Origin: Anaeramoeba flamelloides
Taxonomy: Eukaryota; Metamonada; Anaeramoebidae
NCBI GenBank assembly: GCA_027625915.1
Contig: JANTQA010000026.1
Coordinates: 2,852,001 to 2,916,000, forward strand
Length of the DNA stretch: 64,000 nucleotides
Direction: 5' to 3'
Part shown: positions 1 through 9,456 of the stretch, in pieces
How positions within the stretch are numbered: the stretch's first letter is position 1
Layout of the letters: every line of letters begins with the position of its first letter
Notes under the pieces: model-generated
Database searches by the model: none
The model's input: the letters and a program-made list of their open reading frames with translations, nothing else
What the model was told of the DNA's origin: nothing
Translations under genes and position numbers: made by a program

Positions 1-432
1 ACTCAAATTTTGGTAAGATGATAATTTTGAAATGATAAAATTGTGAAAATCGTTAAGGAATGTGAATATTTCAGCTGTTTTTTCAAAAAGAAATTCTCTT
101 TGGGGAAAAATTTAATGGAGATTATGGAACTCTTTCAAGAGTGTTTTTATCCCCAATTCCACTGTTTTCGCCTTAAAATGTATTCCTTAAAAAGTAAAAT
201 TAGTATTTCATTTTATTTCAAATTTTATCAGAATGTAATATGGCTAAACAAAGAGATAAGTATTATTACGAACAAAACATTTACTATTTCTTACTTTTTT
301 ACGATTGAAGCTGACAAAGAAAAGCATAAAAGGTTTGAAACCTTGGTGAGTTTTAAAAAGGATGATTGTATTTTATTTTGAAAAAGATTTTAATTGAAAT
401 TGTTTTCATTAAATTTATCGGCAATTGAAAGT
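1..432. repeat. Intergenic start of window with a dispersed repeat copy
   Basis: No gene is supported here. Bases about 25-180 resemble 63280-63460 and, inverted, 34980-35140. Shared landmarks in order are an AAATTGTGAAAAT block, a run ending AAAGAAATTCTC, and a CACTGTTTTC block followed by a C/T-rich CTTAAAA stretch. An open frame of 112 codons crosses this region (43-381), but it is Phe/Lys/Ile-rich, has no recognisable domain and follows the repeat, so I read it as chance. The element type is unknown; the copies are well diverged. Confidence 0.45.
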
Positions 433-747
433 CTAGTTTTCTTCGGAAGACTGTTCAGTGTTTTCGTTCTCTTGACTGTTTGAGGAATCTTCTTCAGAAT
501 CAAAAGGGCCTTCTTCAGTGTCTTCAACAATAGATTTAATACGTTTGGTGATCTCATTCCTCTTGATGTCAAGAAACTTGTTGACAGTAATTTGTGTTTG
601 TATTGTAGGGATTGTACATTTGTTTCCTGACGAAAAGCTATTATTAAAGTCTTGAAATGATAACCCAAGAGGTGTCATAAAAACATCACCAGATCTTGAA
701 ACCATACGCAATGGATCAAAAAAATCATTTTTAAACCAATCCTCCAT
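433..747 (-). CDS. Hypothetical small acidic-tailed protein (104 aa)
   Basis: I do not recognise this protein. It has a mixed-composition N-terminal two thirds with DWFKNDFFDPLRMV near residues 3-16 and a predicted basic helix (KFLDIKRNEITKRIKSI, about 57-73), then a tail from about residue 75 made almost only of Glu, Ser, Asp, Asn and Gln. No signal peptide or membrane segment is visible. The start was chosen as the first ATG of the frame, in an A-rich context typical of this genome (CAAAAATGG). Codon use and amino-acid balance are more gene-like than the surrounding A/T-rich DNA, and an overlapping frame at 390-668 looks like its shadow. It lies about 430 bases downstream of the GIGYF-like gene on the same strand. 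It could be an exon of a larger gene, but I see no acceptor that would join it upstream. Low to moderate confidence that it is expressed. Confidence 0.45.
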   Translation of the reverse strand: MEDWFKNDFFDPLRMVSRSGDVFMTPLGLSFQDFNNSFSSGNKCTIPTIQTQITVNKFLDIKRNEITKRIKSIVEDTEEGPFDSEEDSSNSQENENTEQSSEEN

Positions 748-1179
748 TTTTGTTTGATCAAATGGACCTTGTTTAAAACTAAAAAGAACAAGTTTTTTTA
801 AGACAAGATTTGTTCGAAAAAGAAGAAAAAATAATTATTAATATTTTATGAAGATAGAGATCCTTGTTTTTGGGATTTTGGGAGAAAAGAAAAAGAAAAA
901 GAAAAAGAAAAAGAAAAGATCAAATGAAGAGAAATTATTCTTTTTTAATATTTTTAAATGATCAATGCTTATTTTTTGTTCGTTTTTCAATTTCTTTGTT
1001 ATTTTTTAATTTGGAAATAGCTTTTTTGTTTTAGTTTTGAATTTTCATTTTTTGTTTTTCTTTTTGTGTGGAGAAAAAAGAAAATTTTCCCTTTTTCTTT
1101 TTTCGTTTATTGTACAAGTAAAAGAAAAAGAAAAAGAAAAAGAAAAGAGGAAATATTACTGTTCGTCGTCTAAATAAAA
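748..1179. repeat. Intergenic spacer with two (GAAAAA)n purine tracts
   Basis: No gene is seen between the two small minus-strand genes. Two near-identical simple repeats of the hexamer GAAAAA lie at about 888-917 and 1121-1147, both on the plus strand and separated by T-rich DNA. A similar tract occurs at about 60058-60088. They are probably slippage repeats; no regulatory role can be shown from sequence. Confidence 0.6.
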
Positions 1180-1548
1180 CTATGTAAATTCTTTATTTTT
1201 TTTATATCGATTAAAATTTGAAGAATTTTGTTGGTTTTTTTCCCACTTTTCCTTCTTATCGCCATAATTATGTTTATGTGAATATTTGTTTTTTTGATAT
1301 TTGTTATTCTTAATCTTTGAATGTTTTTTTGCAATTTTCAATCGGGCTGCAGAAGTAACAACATCGTTTTTACTTTGTGTAAAAGGTATTTGAAGCACAG
1401 GTGGTAATTTTCGTTCAGAAAAAATATTTGTGATTTGTTGAAAATTTTCGGGGAGTGGGATAGAATAATTAAAAACTGAAAGAACCTCTTTTGTAGTGTA
1501 TCTTATTGCTTTTTTTTTTTCAGATTCTTTTTGTTCTTCATCACTCAT
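1180..1548 (-). CDS. GIGYF-like eIF4E2/4EHP-binding small protein (122 aa)
   Basis: Residues 16-26 read RYTTKEVLSVF, which lines up position by position with the RYGREEMLALF eIF4E-family binding helix of animal GIGYF1/2 (Y-x4-hydrophobic-L type). The similarity continues: an IPLPENF segment sits where GIGYF2 has IPSDLLD, LPPVLQIPFT (about 49-58) matches GIGYF LPPLALVPFT, and SAARL (about 66-70) matches the SAAVLRL block. In animals this region docks on the cap-binding protein 4EHP to repress translation. The rest (about 71-122) is Lys/Asn/His-rich and basic, perhaps RNA-binding. There is no GYF domain in the frame, and the protein ends in TAG after 122 residues against more than 1000 in animal GIGYFs. 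It may be a stand-alone 4E-binding protein, or the first exon of a longer gene whose donor I missed. The match relies on remembered family sequence. Confidence 0.6.
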   Translation of the reverse strand: MSDEEQKESEKKKAIRYTTKEVLSVFNYSIPLPENFQQITNIFSERKLPPVLQIPFTQSKNDVVTSAARLKIAKKHSKIKNNKYQKNKYSHKHNYGDKKEKWEKNQQNSSNFNRYKKNKEFT

Positions 1549-1611
1549 AAGAAAGGAATGGAAAATAAAAAAATAAATCTTTAAGAATTTACTATTTGTT
1601 GCAAAATAAAT

Positions 1612-1795
1612 TGAACAATATTTTCATTCAGCTTTCCAAAAAAAGATTTTTAAATAATGTTAGATTTCAAATTTTTTAATTCTTCACACCAGCTTCAATT
1701 ATTAATTTTTCGATTTTTAGAACTAATCACTTTGATGATTTATTTTAATTTTTGGAATGTGATTTTTTTGTAAAGCTGAATGAAAATTTTGATCT
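1612..1795. repeat. Short MITE-like inverted repeat
   Basis: The left arm, with TTTTCATTCAGCTTTCC around 1621-1637, is matched in inverted orientation by AAAGCTGAATGAAAA around 1772-1786, with further pairing through the neighbouring A/T-rich stretch. The arms enclose about 120 bases. A related left arm appears at about 27143-27180 (TTTTCATTCAGCTATCC) and a related right-side block at about 11195-11235, so this is a dispersed family rather than a chance hairpin. No coding capacity. Confidence 0.55.
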
Positions 1796-1919
1796 TTTTA
1801 TTTCAAAATTAACAGTATGAAAAATATTTGGATAATTTTTAAAATTTTTCAGGTTTATTATCCGTGAAATCCAAAAAAAACGATTATAGGTATATCGTGT
1901 ATAGTTAGTCAATGTTTGT

Positions 1920-2100
1920 ATTATACTGGTATTAGATTCCAAATGGGAAAAAATTTTCACTTCTTATTCCATATTTTTCTTCGATAAATTGAGTTTTCAA
2001 AGAAGTAGGTTGTAATTTGTGTACCAATTGAAAAAAAAAAATGAAAAGGAAGTGAAAATTATTCTCCCGTTTATTATTCAAATACCAGTAAAGCAATAAA
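1920..2100. repeat. Short MITE-like inverted repeat with ACTGGTATT ends
   Basis: ACTGGTATT at about 1925, followed by AAATGGGA and TTTTCACTTCTT, is repeated in inverted order at about 2050-2095 (GGAAGTGAAAATTATTCTCCC, then AATACCAGT). The arms are about 45-50 bases with scattered mismatches around a ~75-base loop. Only one copy was noticed in the window, and no target duplication is certain. Confidence 0.5.
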
Positions 2101-3433
2101 GTATCAAAATTCAAAAAAATAGTCTCGAAAAATACGGTGAAATTAAACAGTCAATATTATCTGTTATTAATTTTGCAATTAAAAAATTTATTGTCTTTGT
2201 TATTTTTCTTAGCTACTCAAAATCAAAAGAATTTTTTTTTTTTTGATCAACTTCACAATAAAAGAATTTTTATTTGAACCTTTGAGCAATTTTTTAATAA
2301 GTAATTAATACATTGCTCAAAGAAATGATATTTTTTACTCTTCAAGAGAGGCGATTCAATAAAATTACCCCCAGTTTTTCCGAAACCCTGAATTTTTAGA
2401 GTTTTTCACCCAAGAGAAATATAACAAAAATTCTTCTATTTAAAAATTTAGAAATTAATGATGTACTTCCAAGTGCCTAAGTTTTTTTTTTTTTTTTTTT
2501 TTTTTTGGAAAATCGAAAAATTGTTATAACAAAACAAAATATAACAAAAAATCTAATGGTTTTAAGTTGAAATTAAATTCTTCCCTTCTAAATTCAATGT
2601 TTTTAAATATCCCTTATAACCCCAAATATATTGATTGCCTTTGAAACAAAATTTTAAATTTGAATTGATATAAAAGGATTATAAGATATAGAACTTATCT
2701 ACAATTATCTTAATAAGTAAAATTTATAATTAAAAATTTTATAGTTACTACATTAAAAAATAGCTTGAAAAAATTTATCTTGGTTACTGTGATTTTATTA
2801 TTTTTCCAAATTTTGACAAAAAAATTTTTTTTATGTTTTAAAAAGTTTTTCTACCAATCAAAAACCTCCTAGTTTTAATTATTAAAACAAATCATACTTT
2901 ACTGGATTTTTTCTGGGTCCTTTGCACCCGAAAATTACCTAAAATACTTGTTTAAATAATTTATTCATTACAAAAGATTTTTTGACATCACATAGAAAAT
3001 TTATTTTATTTGTTGATTACTATCCAATGGTAATATATATATTTAATTTTAAATAATTTAAAAATAAAAAATGATATTTTTTAAATTAGAAAAAAAAATC
3101 AAATTTTTTTTGTTGGAAAATTTTTTCAGTTTTTTCAACAAATTTTTTTTTTTACGAATTGATTTGGCCAATAGTTCGAGTAGGATTAATAATTTATTTT
3201 TTTTTTTTACTTTTTATTATTTTTTTAATTTTTGACTTTTTAAAATCTAGATATAAAATAAATAATATTATTGGTTTAGAGACCATACCTTAGAAATTAT
3301 TTAACAAGATCTGGATTAATTTAGATTGAATTTTTCAAATTTTAAAAATATATTATTCAAATTTATATATACTAAATAATTAAAAACAAAAAAAAAATTC
3401 GGTTTCGAGGGTTATTTTATTTACTTTGAATAC

Positions 3434-3630
3434 ATCAGTCCCACTTTTAAGGCTCAAACTTTCAACGAAATTTTAATTCACAAAAAAATCTCAAATCAAG
3501 GTACAACATTTAAATATTTTTTTTTACAATTTATTTTACTAGAATCTGAATTTTGTGCCTTAATTTGAGATTTTTATTGTGCCTTAAATTTTGTTGAACG
3601 TTTATGCCTTAAAAGTGGAACTTACTGTAA
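3434..3630. repeat. Foldback MITE copy 1, CAGT/TA-ended family
   Basis: One of five ~200-bp copies. The element is nearly all inverted repeat: the left arm has CAGTCCCACTTTTAAGGC and AAAAAATCTCAAATCAAGG; the right arm has TGCCTTAATTTGAGATTTTT, then GCCTTAAAAGTGGAACTTAC and TGTA. The centre holds ACAATTTATTTTACTAGAAT. The ends resemble Tc1/mariner-type MITEs (CAGT next to TA), which is inference from family knowledge. There is no coding capacity. Confidence 0.75.
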
Positions 3631-5289
3631 TATTTAAGAGTTATTATTTATTTTTTTTTAAATTTATAATTAATTATTTTAACTAATAAAAAAGTTTTTA
3701 TTCTTTTAATTTTAATGGAAGAAATGAAATTATTTCCATTTTTTGTTTTTGTTTTTTCAAGTATTTTATATTTCTCACAATAGAAGTTTTACAAAAATAT
3801 TCAGATTAAAATTTTAATTTTTCCCTATCGAAATGAATTTCATTTTTCTCTTGATTTAATATTTCAATAATTTTATCTAAAAAATTATTAAAATTTCTGA
3901 AATATATTTTTTTATTTTTTTTTTTTATCATAAAATTAACAACACTATTTGATTGTTATTATTAATTAACCAATAATTGGGTTTTGAATACTATTGTTGC
4001 AATAAAATTTCTGATTTATATGATTTAAAAAAAAAAATAAATTTCTATCAAAAGAAAGGTTAAAATGAATAATAATTTTTTTATTCCAAAAACAAAAAAA
4101 AATGAACTAAATAAAAATAGTTTAACTACTTTATCTTTAAAATAAACTCTTTTTAAATCATAGTTGTTTAGTTTTATTGAATATTAGAAAATATTTTATA
4201 AGTTTAATTCATTATTCTTCACCAAAAAAAAATTTCAATTTTTAGATTAAAATCTTTTTGTCTGCATTTTATAAATTGTTTTTTTTTTTGTGTTTTGCTT
4301 ATTACTTTTTTTTTTTTTAAAAAAAAAAAATTAAATTTGAAAAAAAAATGTTTGAAACTCCAAATTAACATGAAGAAAGGTTAAACTTTTGTATATTCTT
4401 TTAAAATTCGTACATTTACAAGTGAAAAATCTTATTCTCAAAAATTTTATTTTCCTAAAGAAATGGAGAAATTTTGTACGAGACATTCAAATAAAAAGGG
4501 GACAAAAATTTTTTTAACATTTTTTATTTTTTAAAATTTATGGTTTGTTCAGGCTTTTCTTGTATGATTATAGACTATAATACGAAGTTTATTGTTTCTG
4601 GTATTTCTAAACAATCTAGTTTGGTTGATTCTTAAAAAAAAAAAAGTGAATTTTTCCTTTTTAGCTGGGTCACTTTGAGTGAAATGGAGTTTATTTCTTT
4701 ATCTTTGAAAAGAAACAAACAATTTTTAATACATAATAATATTTTTATAAGTAATTGTCCCTCCATTAATTTTTAACAAAATATTCTTTAATTAATTTTA
4801 TGATGCTCTACGAATGAAGAAAAAGTGATAAAAAAAAAAGAGATTAATTAAAAAAAATCTAACATGTATATTTAAAATAAAAAGAGTTTTATTCTTACGT
4901 TTATGTAAAAAATTATTTATTTATAAAATTATGAAAAAAATATTTACAAATATAAAAGCAAAATTTAATGAATTAAAATTTAAATTATCAATTACTGATA
5001 TATACAGGAAAATATTTTTCAAAAATAGGTTTTTAATAGCAAATATTTGGTAATCTAGTCTCAAGAAAGTAAATAATCTTGTAGATAATATTTACTTAAC
5101 CCAAAATTTTGGTGGTATTTTGATTATTAAATAAAAATAAAAATCTAACAAAAGAAGGAAGAAAAGAAAGAAAATATTAAAAAAATAAAAAGAAATCTTA
5201 GCATATTGAAAAAAAAATTTGTTTTAAAATGATCTTTAAGAATTGAACAGTATGAAAAAAAAAAAATAAAAATAAATAAATTAAATAAA

Positions 5290-8200
5290 TCAATGGTTAT
5301 TAAGATAATAATCAAAAGAGCAATTTTTAGATAATTGATAAGATTTAACAGCGTCTTGAAGTTCAGTTTGAATTGTTGTGTTTAGATCATCCTTGTTAAT
5401 TGAATTTGTGTATAAATATTTGACTAAAAGTTGTAGAGCCTTTACGGATTTGCCAGACTCGTCTGTTACAAAATTGCATTTAGGGTCTTGATTTTTCATG
5501 ATCAATTTCTGAAAGAATTTACTTCTGCATGACAAAAGGAATTTATGGGCTTTAATTTGTTCCTGAGAATCTTTTATTTTGATGATAAAGTCCTTAGAGC
5601 TTTCATCGGCAAATGATTTGATTATATTTTGTTTTAAAGAAAATTCTCTTTTCTGTATATCGATATCAAATTCTGCAAATATTTGCATTAAGAAATCGTT
5701 ATTTTGGATATTTTCTTCGATGTCATTGAAAAGTAACTTGGGCACCTCATCATAGTAAATCCATTTAACAAAATCTTGTACAATATTTTTTGGCCATTTT
5801 TTTAAGATAGTATCACATTCATCGAAGCTTTTATTAGTTCTTAATTTTAATAATTGAGAATGTATTTTAATTTTTAAAATCTCCTTATCGGCGGATTTAT
5901 TTCTTTCTTTATATAATTGAATAAAGTCATTCTTAAAGCAATTGGAATCAATTTTGAGAATTTGTTTAATTATTTCATTTTCTTCGTCATCGCCTCTTAA
6001 ATAGTCTAATGGATATTTTCGTGATTTATTTTTTTGATAGGAATTGGCGCCATTTTCAATAAGTAATAATGTGATATCCTTTACTAGGTTTCGATCCAAA
6101 GAAGAAGAATGCTTAATAAAAATGTGAAGTGAATTGTTTAATTTTTTATCTTGCAAATTGGGGTTTACCCCGTTGCTTATTAAAAAATTGACCATTTCTT
6201 GAGTGACGCTTTGATTTCTTAATAGGTACATTAGACATGTTTTTTTATTTTTATCTGTAAAATTTGGGTTCTTATGTAATGGGATCAATTGTTTAATGAA
6301 GGATAGTTGGACTGATGGGTTTTTCAAAATGGCCATGAGTGGGGTATAACTAAAGGGCTTGTTTATGTATAGTGGAGTTTTTGCTTTTATATCGAAAAAA
6401 ACATTAATTAGATCAATTGTTACATTCACGTTTTCACAGAGATAAAATAGTGCATTATAATTATTTATATCCATGGCATTGGCGTCGGTGGAATTACTAA
6501 TTAATAATTTTAGCAGATCAATAGTTATATTTTTATTTTCACAAAGATACATTAGCGCAGTTTTGCCAGAAATTGTTGTGCTGTCAGCAATTTCTTTCTT
6601 ATAATTAATAAATAATTGTAACATACCGGCTGTGATCTTTTCGTTTTTGCATAAAAACATCAAGGCAGTTTCTCCCAAGATATTTTGTTTAAGGAAATTA
6701 TCTGGCTCCACATTTTCTAAAAATAGTTGTAACATGTCTTGCCCTGTATTTTTATTTTCACAAAGATACATTAAAGTGGTTTTCCCCTTGTTGTCATTGA
6801 AATTGATATTTATTTTTTTTTCAATAAATAGTTTCAATAAATCAATTCCCGTCAGTTGCTTATTTTGTAATAAATAAATCAAAGCATTTTTTCTATTTAT
6901 TGGGTTGATTAAATTAATATCAGATAATTTAATTAAACTTTGGAATATGCTTTTATTTTTAATGAAAGTTTCGTTTTCACATAGATACATTAAAGCACTT
7001 TTCCCATTTTTATGATTGATTGTATTGCCATTCGCCTTGCCGGCATTTATTAAGTATTCAATAAGCTTATTTGTACTGCTTTCGTTTTCGCATAGATACA
7101 TTAGTGCAGTTTTGCCATTTTTATGGTTTATTAAATTGCAGTTAGTTTGATAATTCTCAATTAGGTATTTTATTAAATTTAAAGTGATCTTTTCGTTTTG
7201 GCATAAATACATCAACACGGTTTTGCCATTGTTATTTTGAAGAGTGGTTTCAATTAATTTTTTGGGTATTAATTCAGATAATAAATTTGAAGTCATTTGT
7301 TGGTTTTGGCATAAATATAATAATGCGTTATTGAAATCTTTATTTAAGATATTTAAGGAATTCGAATTCTTTTGTTGAATGATCAGATTTAAGATCTCAT
7401 TGGGAATAACAGAATTTTTACTTAAGTTATACATGGAAGTCATGTTGTTGTCGTTGTGGCTAAATTTAAGATTATATTGGTTGATTAATTTTTCTTGGTT
7501 GATTAATAGAGTTAATGATTTCTTTGTAACCTTTGGATTTTTGCACAAATACATTAATGCAGTTTTATTTTTATTGTCCTTGGCATTGGGATTTATTCCA
7601 TTTTTGATCAATAATTTAATCATACCCTCTGTAACCTTTGTGTTTTGACAAATGTACATTAATAAATTTTTACCATAATTAAGATCTTGGTAATGAATTT
7701 TTTTTTGTATTGCTTCGCTCTTGAGTTCTCTTTGTAATAAATTGTAATTAATTTTGTCACTTTTGCAAAGATTAATTAAATTATGTATTGTTTTTCTCAT
7801 GATCATTTCTTTATTGTTAATAATTTGGCTAATGTTTGTTAATTTTAATTTGTTAGTAATTGCAATCTCCTTTTTTTCTGATTTTTCTTTTTCATTTCCA
7901 TTTTCATTTCCATTTTGGCTTTTTATTGGTGTTCCATTTGTATTTTTTGATGGTTTTTTATTTTTTTTTAATTTGTTGATAAAATTGAATTGCTTCCATC
8001 TGTCGTTTGCAATTTTGGTTTGAAGCAAACACAAATTAAATAATAAATCATCGTTCCAAGTTTCATTTAAAATTAAATGGTTACTAACTTTTAAATTCAA
8101 TTTTTTGGGGAATAATTTATGATGGAAAATTAATTTCTTATTTTCTTTAATCGAGATCAAAAATGTTAAAAAATGTTCAGAGGGCATAAATGACTGTGGA

Positions 8201-9456
8201 TTTTTTTTAAATGTCAAGATCAAAAATTTGCAGGGTATCAAAAATAAATGGTGATGTAATGTTTCTGTATTTAAAATTCTCACGAGCCCATTTCTGACAA
8301 ATTGTAAAGTTTTTCTTTTCATTGTCTTTGAGAGATTCTTTGGATTGACGTGGTGAATAAGTGAATAGTCGTGAATTTGCTTTAATATTTTGCTTTTAAA
8401 CGTTTCTGATTTGAGCCAAAAATTTTTTGCATCATTAAAATTGTGATGTAGTTGATAGTGGATTTCTTTTAACATTTTTAAACTTTCTTCTTCATTGGCC
8501 TCAAAGTTACTATTAATTATCTCTTCTGAAATTTGTAGATTCCCAAAGTTGTCATCTGGACAGATCAGATCCCACAATTGGCTTCCAAATACGGCCAATT
8601 TTTTGTTGATGTTGTCCTTACTTTCTTCGTCCAATTCCAAAACCTCCAAAATGTCGTTTTTACATTTTGGCACAGAATATGATCCGTGGTGTGGGATCTT
8701 GATCACTTCAAATTCAGGGATCACCTGCTTGTCAAACGCTGTTTTGATACGCCCATACATCTTCTTTGTAATAAAGGCGTCGCCAGAAAACAAAAAGTAT
8801 CTGTTATTGTCTTGTTGCTTGAACCTCAAAATTACCGACAAGCTACTTTGATTTAAAAAGGCTCCCTTGTAGCCACTCCACCGCTTTTCGTTTTCGTGGG
8901 CATAGAAATAATTCGTGTTGACACATTCCATAATGGACTTTGTGGGACCAACAACAAAAAAGGAGCACAACGTGGAATTCTCGTCGAACAACAAATCAAT
9001 CCATTTACCCGTGTAAACCATGGGGTACATCGGTTGGCTTTTGGAAAAAATACTCGTGTATGGATACTCGCCATCAAAGGAATAAAAGATGGTCTCGATA
9101 TCAAAATGATTGAAAAACCTTGTCGACAATTCATCTAGCGTCAAGGGGCCAATGTGATCTTCATGCTGATGACTAATAAATAACGCGTCAATGTGCAACT
9201 TCTTGTCGTGCTCTTTGGACTTTGGACCCAAGTAAAACCTCTTCAATTGGTTCGTAATGTCGCACGTGCACGATCCCAAATCAATGATAATTCGATAACT
9301 GTCATACGCAATCGCAATGCAATCTCCTTCCGAATTTAAAGTATAAACATACAAACCCTTTGTTTTTGGAAACGAGAAAATGGAATCCTCTTGGAGAAAG
9401 GATGAATAATTTTCATTTTCGGTGTCAATTTGTTGATCATTAGTGTTTGTATTCAT
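5290..9456 (-). CDS. ComEC-like metallo-beta-lactamase / ankyrin-repeat / double-BTB fusion protein (1388 aa)
   Basis: A single intronless frame. Residues about 34-265 form a metallo-beta-lactamase domain of the ComEC/Rec2 type: IIIDLG with D59, ISHQHEDH with the HxHxDH metal motif at 96-101, NQSSLSVIL (202-210), FSGDA with D226, and IKIPHHGS at 252-259. Residues about 590-1170 hold some 16 ankyrin-type repeats of the form GKTALMYLCEN...LLI. The C-terminus has a short BTB-like half (about 1196-1270, with VKWIYYDEV) and a fuller BTB (about 1286-1385, with IKAHKFLLSCRSKFF and LVKYLYT). Residues about 270-580 are poorly defined and partly Lys/Asn-rich. Known family roles are MBL hydrolysis of nucleic acid or other esters, ankyrin protein binding, and BTB adaptors for Cullin-3 ligases; the combined function is not known to me. 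The paired-BTB tail matches that of the 32932-34593 gene. A23-G directly precedes the ATG on the coding strand. Confidence 0.88.
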   Translation of the reverse strand: MNTNTNDQQIDTENENYSSFLQEDSIFSFPKTKGLYVYTLNSEGDCIAIAYDSYRIIIDLGSCTCDITNQLKRFYLGPKSKEHDKKLHIDALFISHQHEDHIGPLTLDELSTRFFNHFDIETIFYSFDGEYPYTSIFSKSQPMYPMVYTGKWIDLLFDENSTLCSFFVVGPTKSIMECVNTNYFYAHENEKRWSGYKGAFLNQSSLSVILRFKQQDNNRYFLFSGDAFITKKMYGRIKTAFDKQVIPEFEVIKIPHHGSYSVPKCKNDILEVLELDEESKDNINKKLAVFGSQLWDLICPDDNFGNLQISEEIINSNFEANEEESLKMLKEIHYQLHHNFNDAKNFWLKSETFKSKILKQIHDYSLIHHVNPKNLSKTMKRKTLQFVRNGLVRILNTETLHHHLFLIPCKFLILTFKKNPQSFMPSEHFLTFLISIKENKKLIFHHKLFPKKLNLKVSNHLILNETWNDDLLFNLCLLQTKIANDRWKQFNFINKLKKNKKPSKNTNGTPIKSQNGNENGNEKEKSEKKEIAITNKLKLTNISQIINNKEMIMRKTIHNLINLCKSDKINYNLLQRELKSEAIQKKIHYQDLNYGKNLLMYICQNTKVTEGMIKLLIKNGINPNAKDNKNKTALMYLCKNPKVTKKSLTLLINQEKLINQYNLKFSHNDNNMTSMYNLSKNSVIPNEILNLIIQQKNSNSLNILNKDFNNALLYLCQNQQMTSNLLSELIPKKLIETTLQNNNGKTVLMYLCQNEKITLNLIKYLIENYQTNCNLINHKNGKTALMYLCENESSTNKLIEYLINAGKANGNTINHKNGKSALMYLCENETFIKNKSIFQSLIKLSDINLINPINRKNALIYLLQNKQLTGIDLLKLFIEKKININFNDNKGKTTLMYLCENKNTGQDMLQLFLENVEPDNFLKQNILGETALMFLCKNEKITAGMLQLFINYKKEIADSTTISGKTALMYLCENKNITIDLLKLLISNSTDANAMDINNYNALFYLCENVNVTIDLINVFFDIKAKTPLYINKPFSYTPLMAILKNPSVQLSFIKQLIPLHKNPNFTDKNKKTCLMYLLRNQSVTQEMVNFLISNGVNPNLQDKKLNNSLHIFIKHSSSLDRNLVKDITLLLIENGANSYQKNKSRKYPLDYLRGDDEENEIIKQILKIDSNCFKNDFIQLYKERNKSADKEILKIKIHSQLLKLRTNKSFDECDTILKKWPKNIVQDFVKWIYYDEVPKLLFNDIEENIQNNDFLMQIFAEFDIDIQKREFSLKQNIIKSFADESSKDFIIKIKDSQEQIKAHKFLLSCRSKFFQKLIMKNQDPKCNFVTDESGKSVKALQLLVKYLYTNSINKDDLNTTIQTELQDAVKSYQLSKNCSFDYYLNNH

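Larger units (their letters stand above)
1549..5289. other. Gene-free A/T-rich intergenic region with small foldback elements
   Basis: No gene is supported over 3.7 kb. Two small inverted-repeat elements (about 1612-1795 and 1920-2100) and one copy of the CAGT-ended MITE (3434-3630) are listed separately. A 25-T run followed by GG lies at 2482-2506. The remainder is A/T-rich with homopolymer runs. Open frames at 1745-1960 and 1932-2114 fall in the foldback elements and have no domain-like content. Confidence 0.6.

Noticed and set aside
43-381. 112-codon open frame at the window start
   Set aside because: Phe/Lys/Ile-rich, no domain, and it follows a dispersed repeat also found at 63.3 kb and 35 kb where the frame is not kept.
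1745-2114. Two small minus-strand open frames
   Set aside because: Both lie in small inverted-repeat elements and have low-complexity composition.
6632-9138. Several opposite-strand open frames inside the MBL/ankyrin/BTB gene
   Set aside because: Mirror images of the repeated ankyrin coding sequence and the MBL region; no independent domain content.
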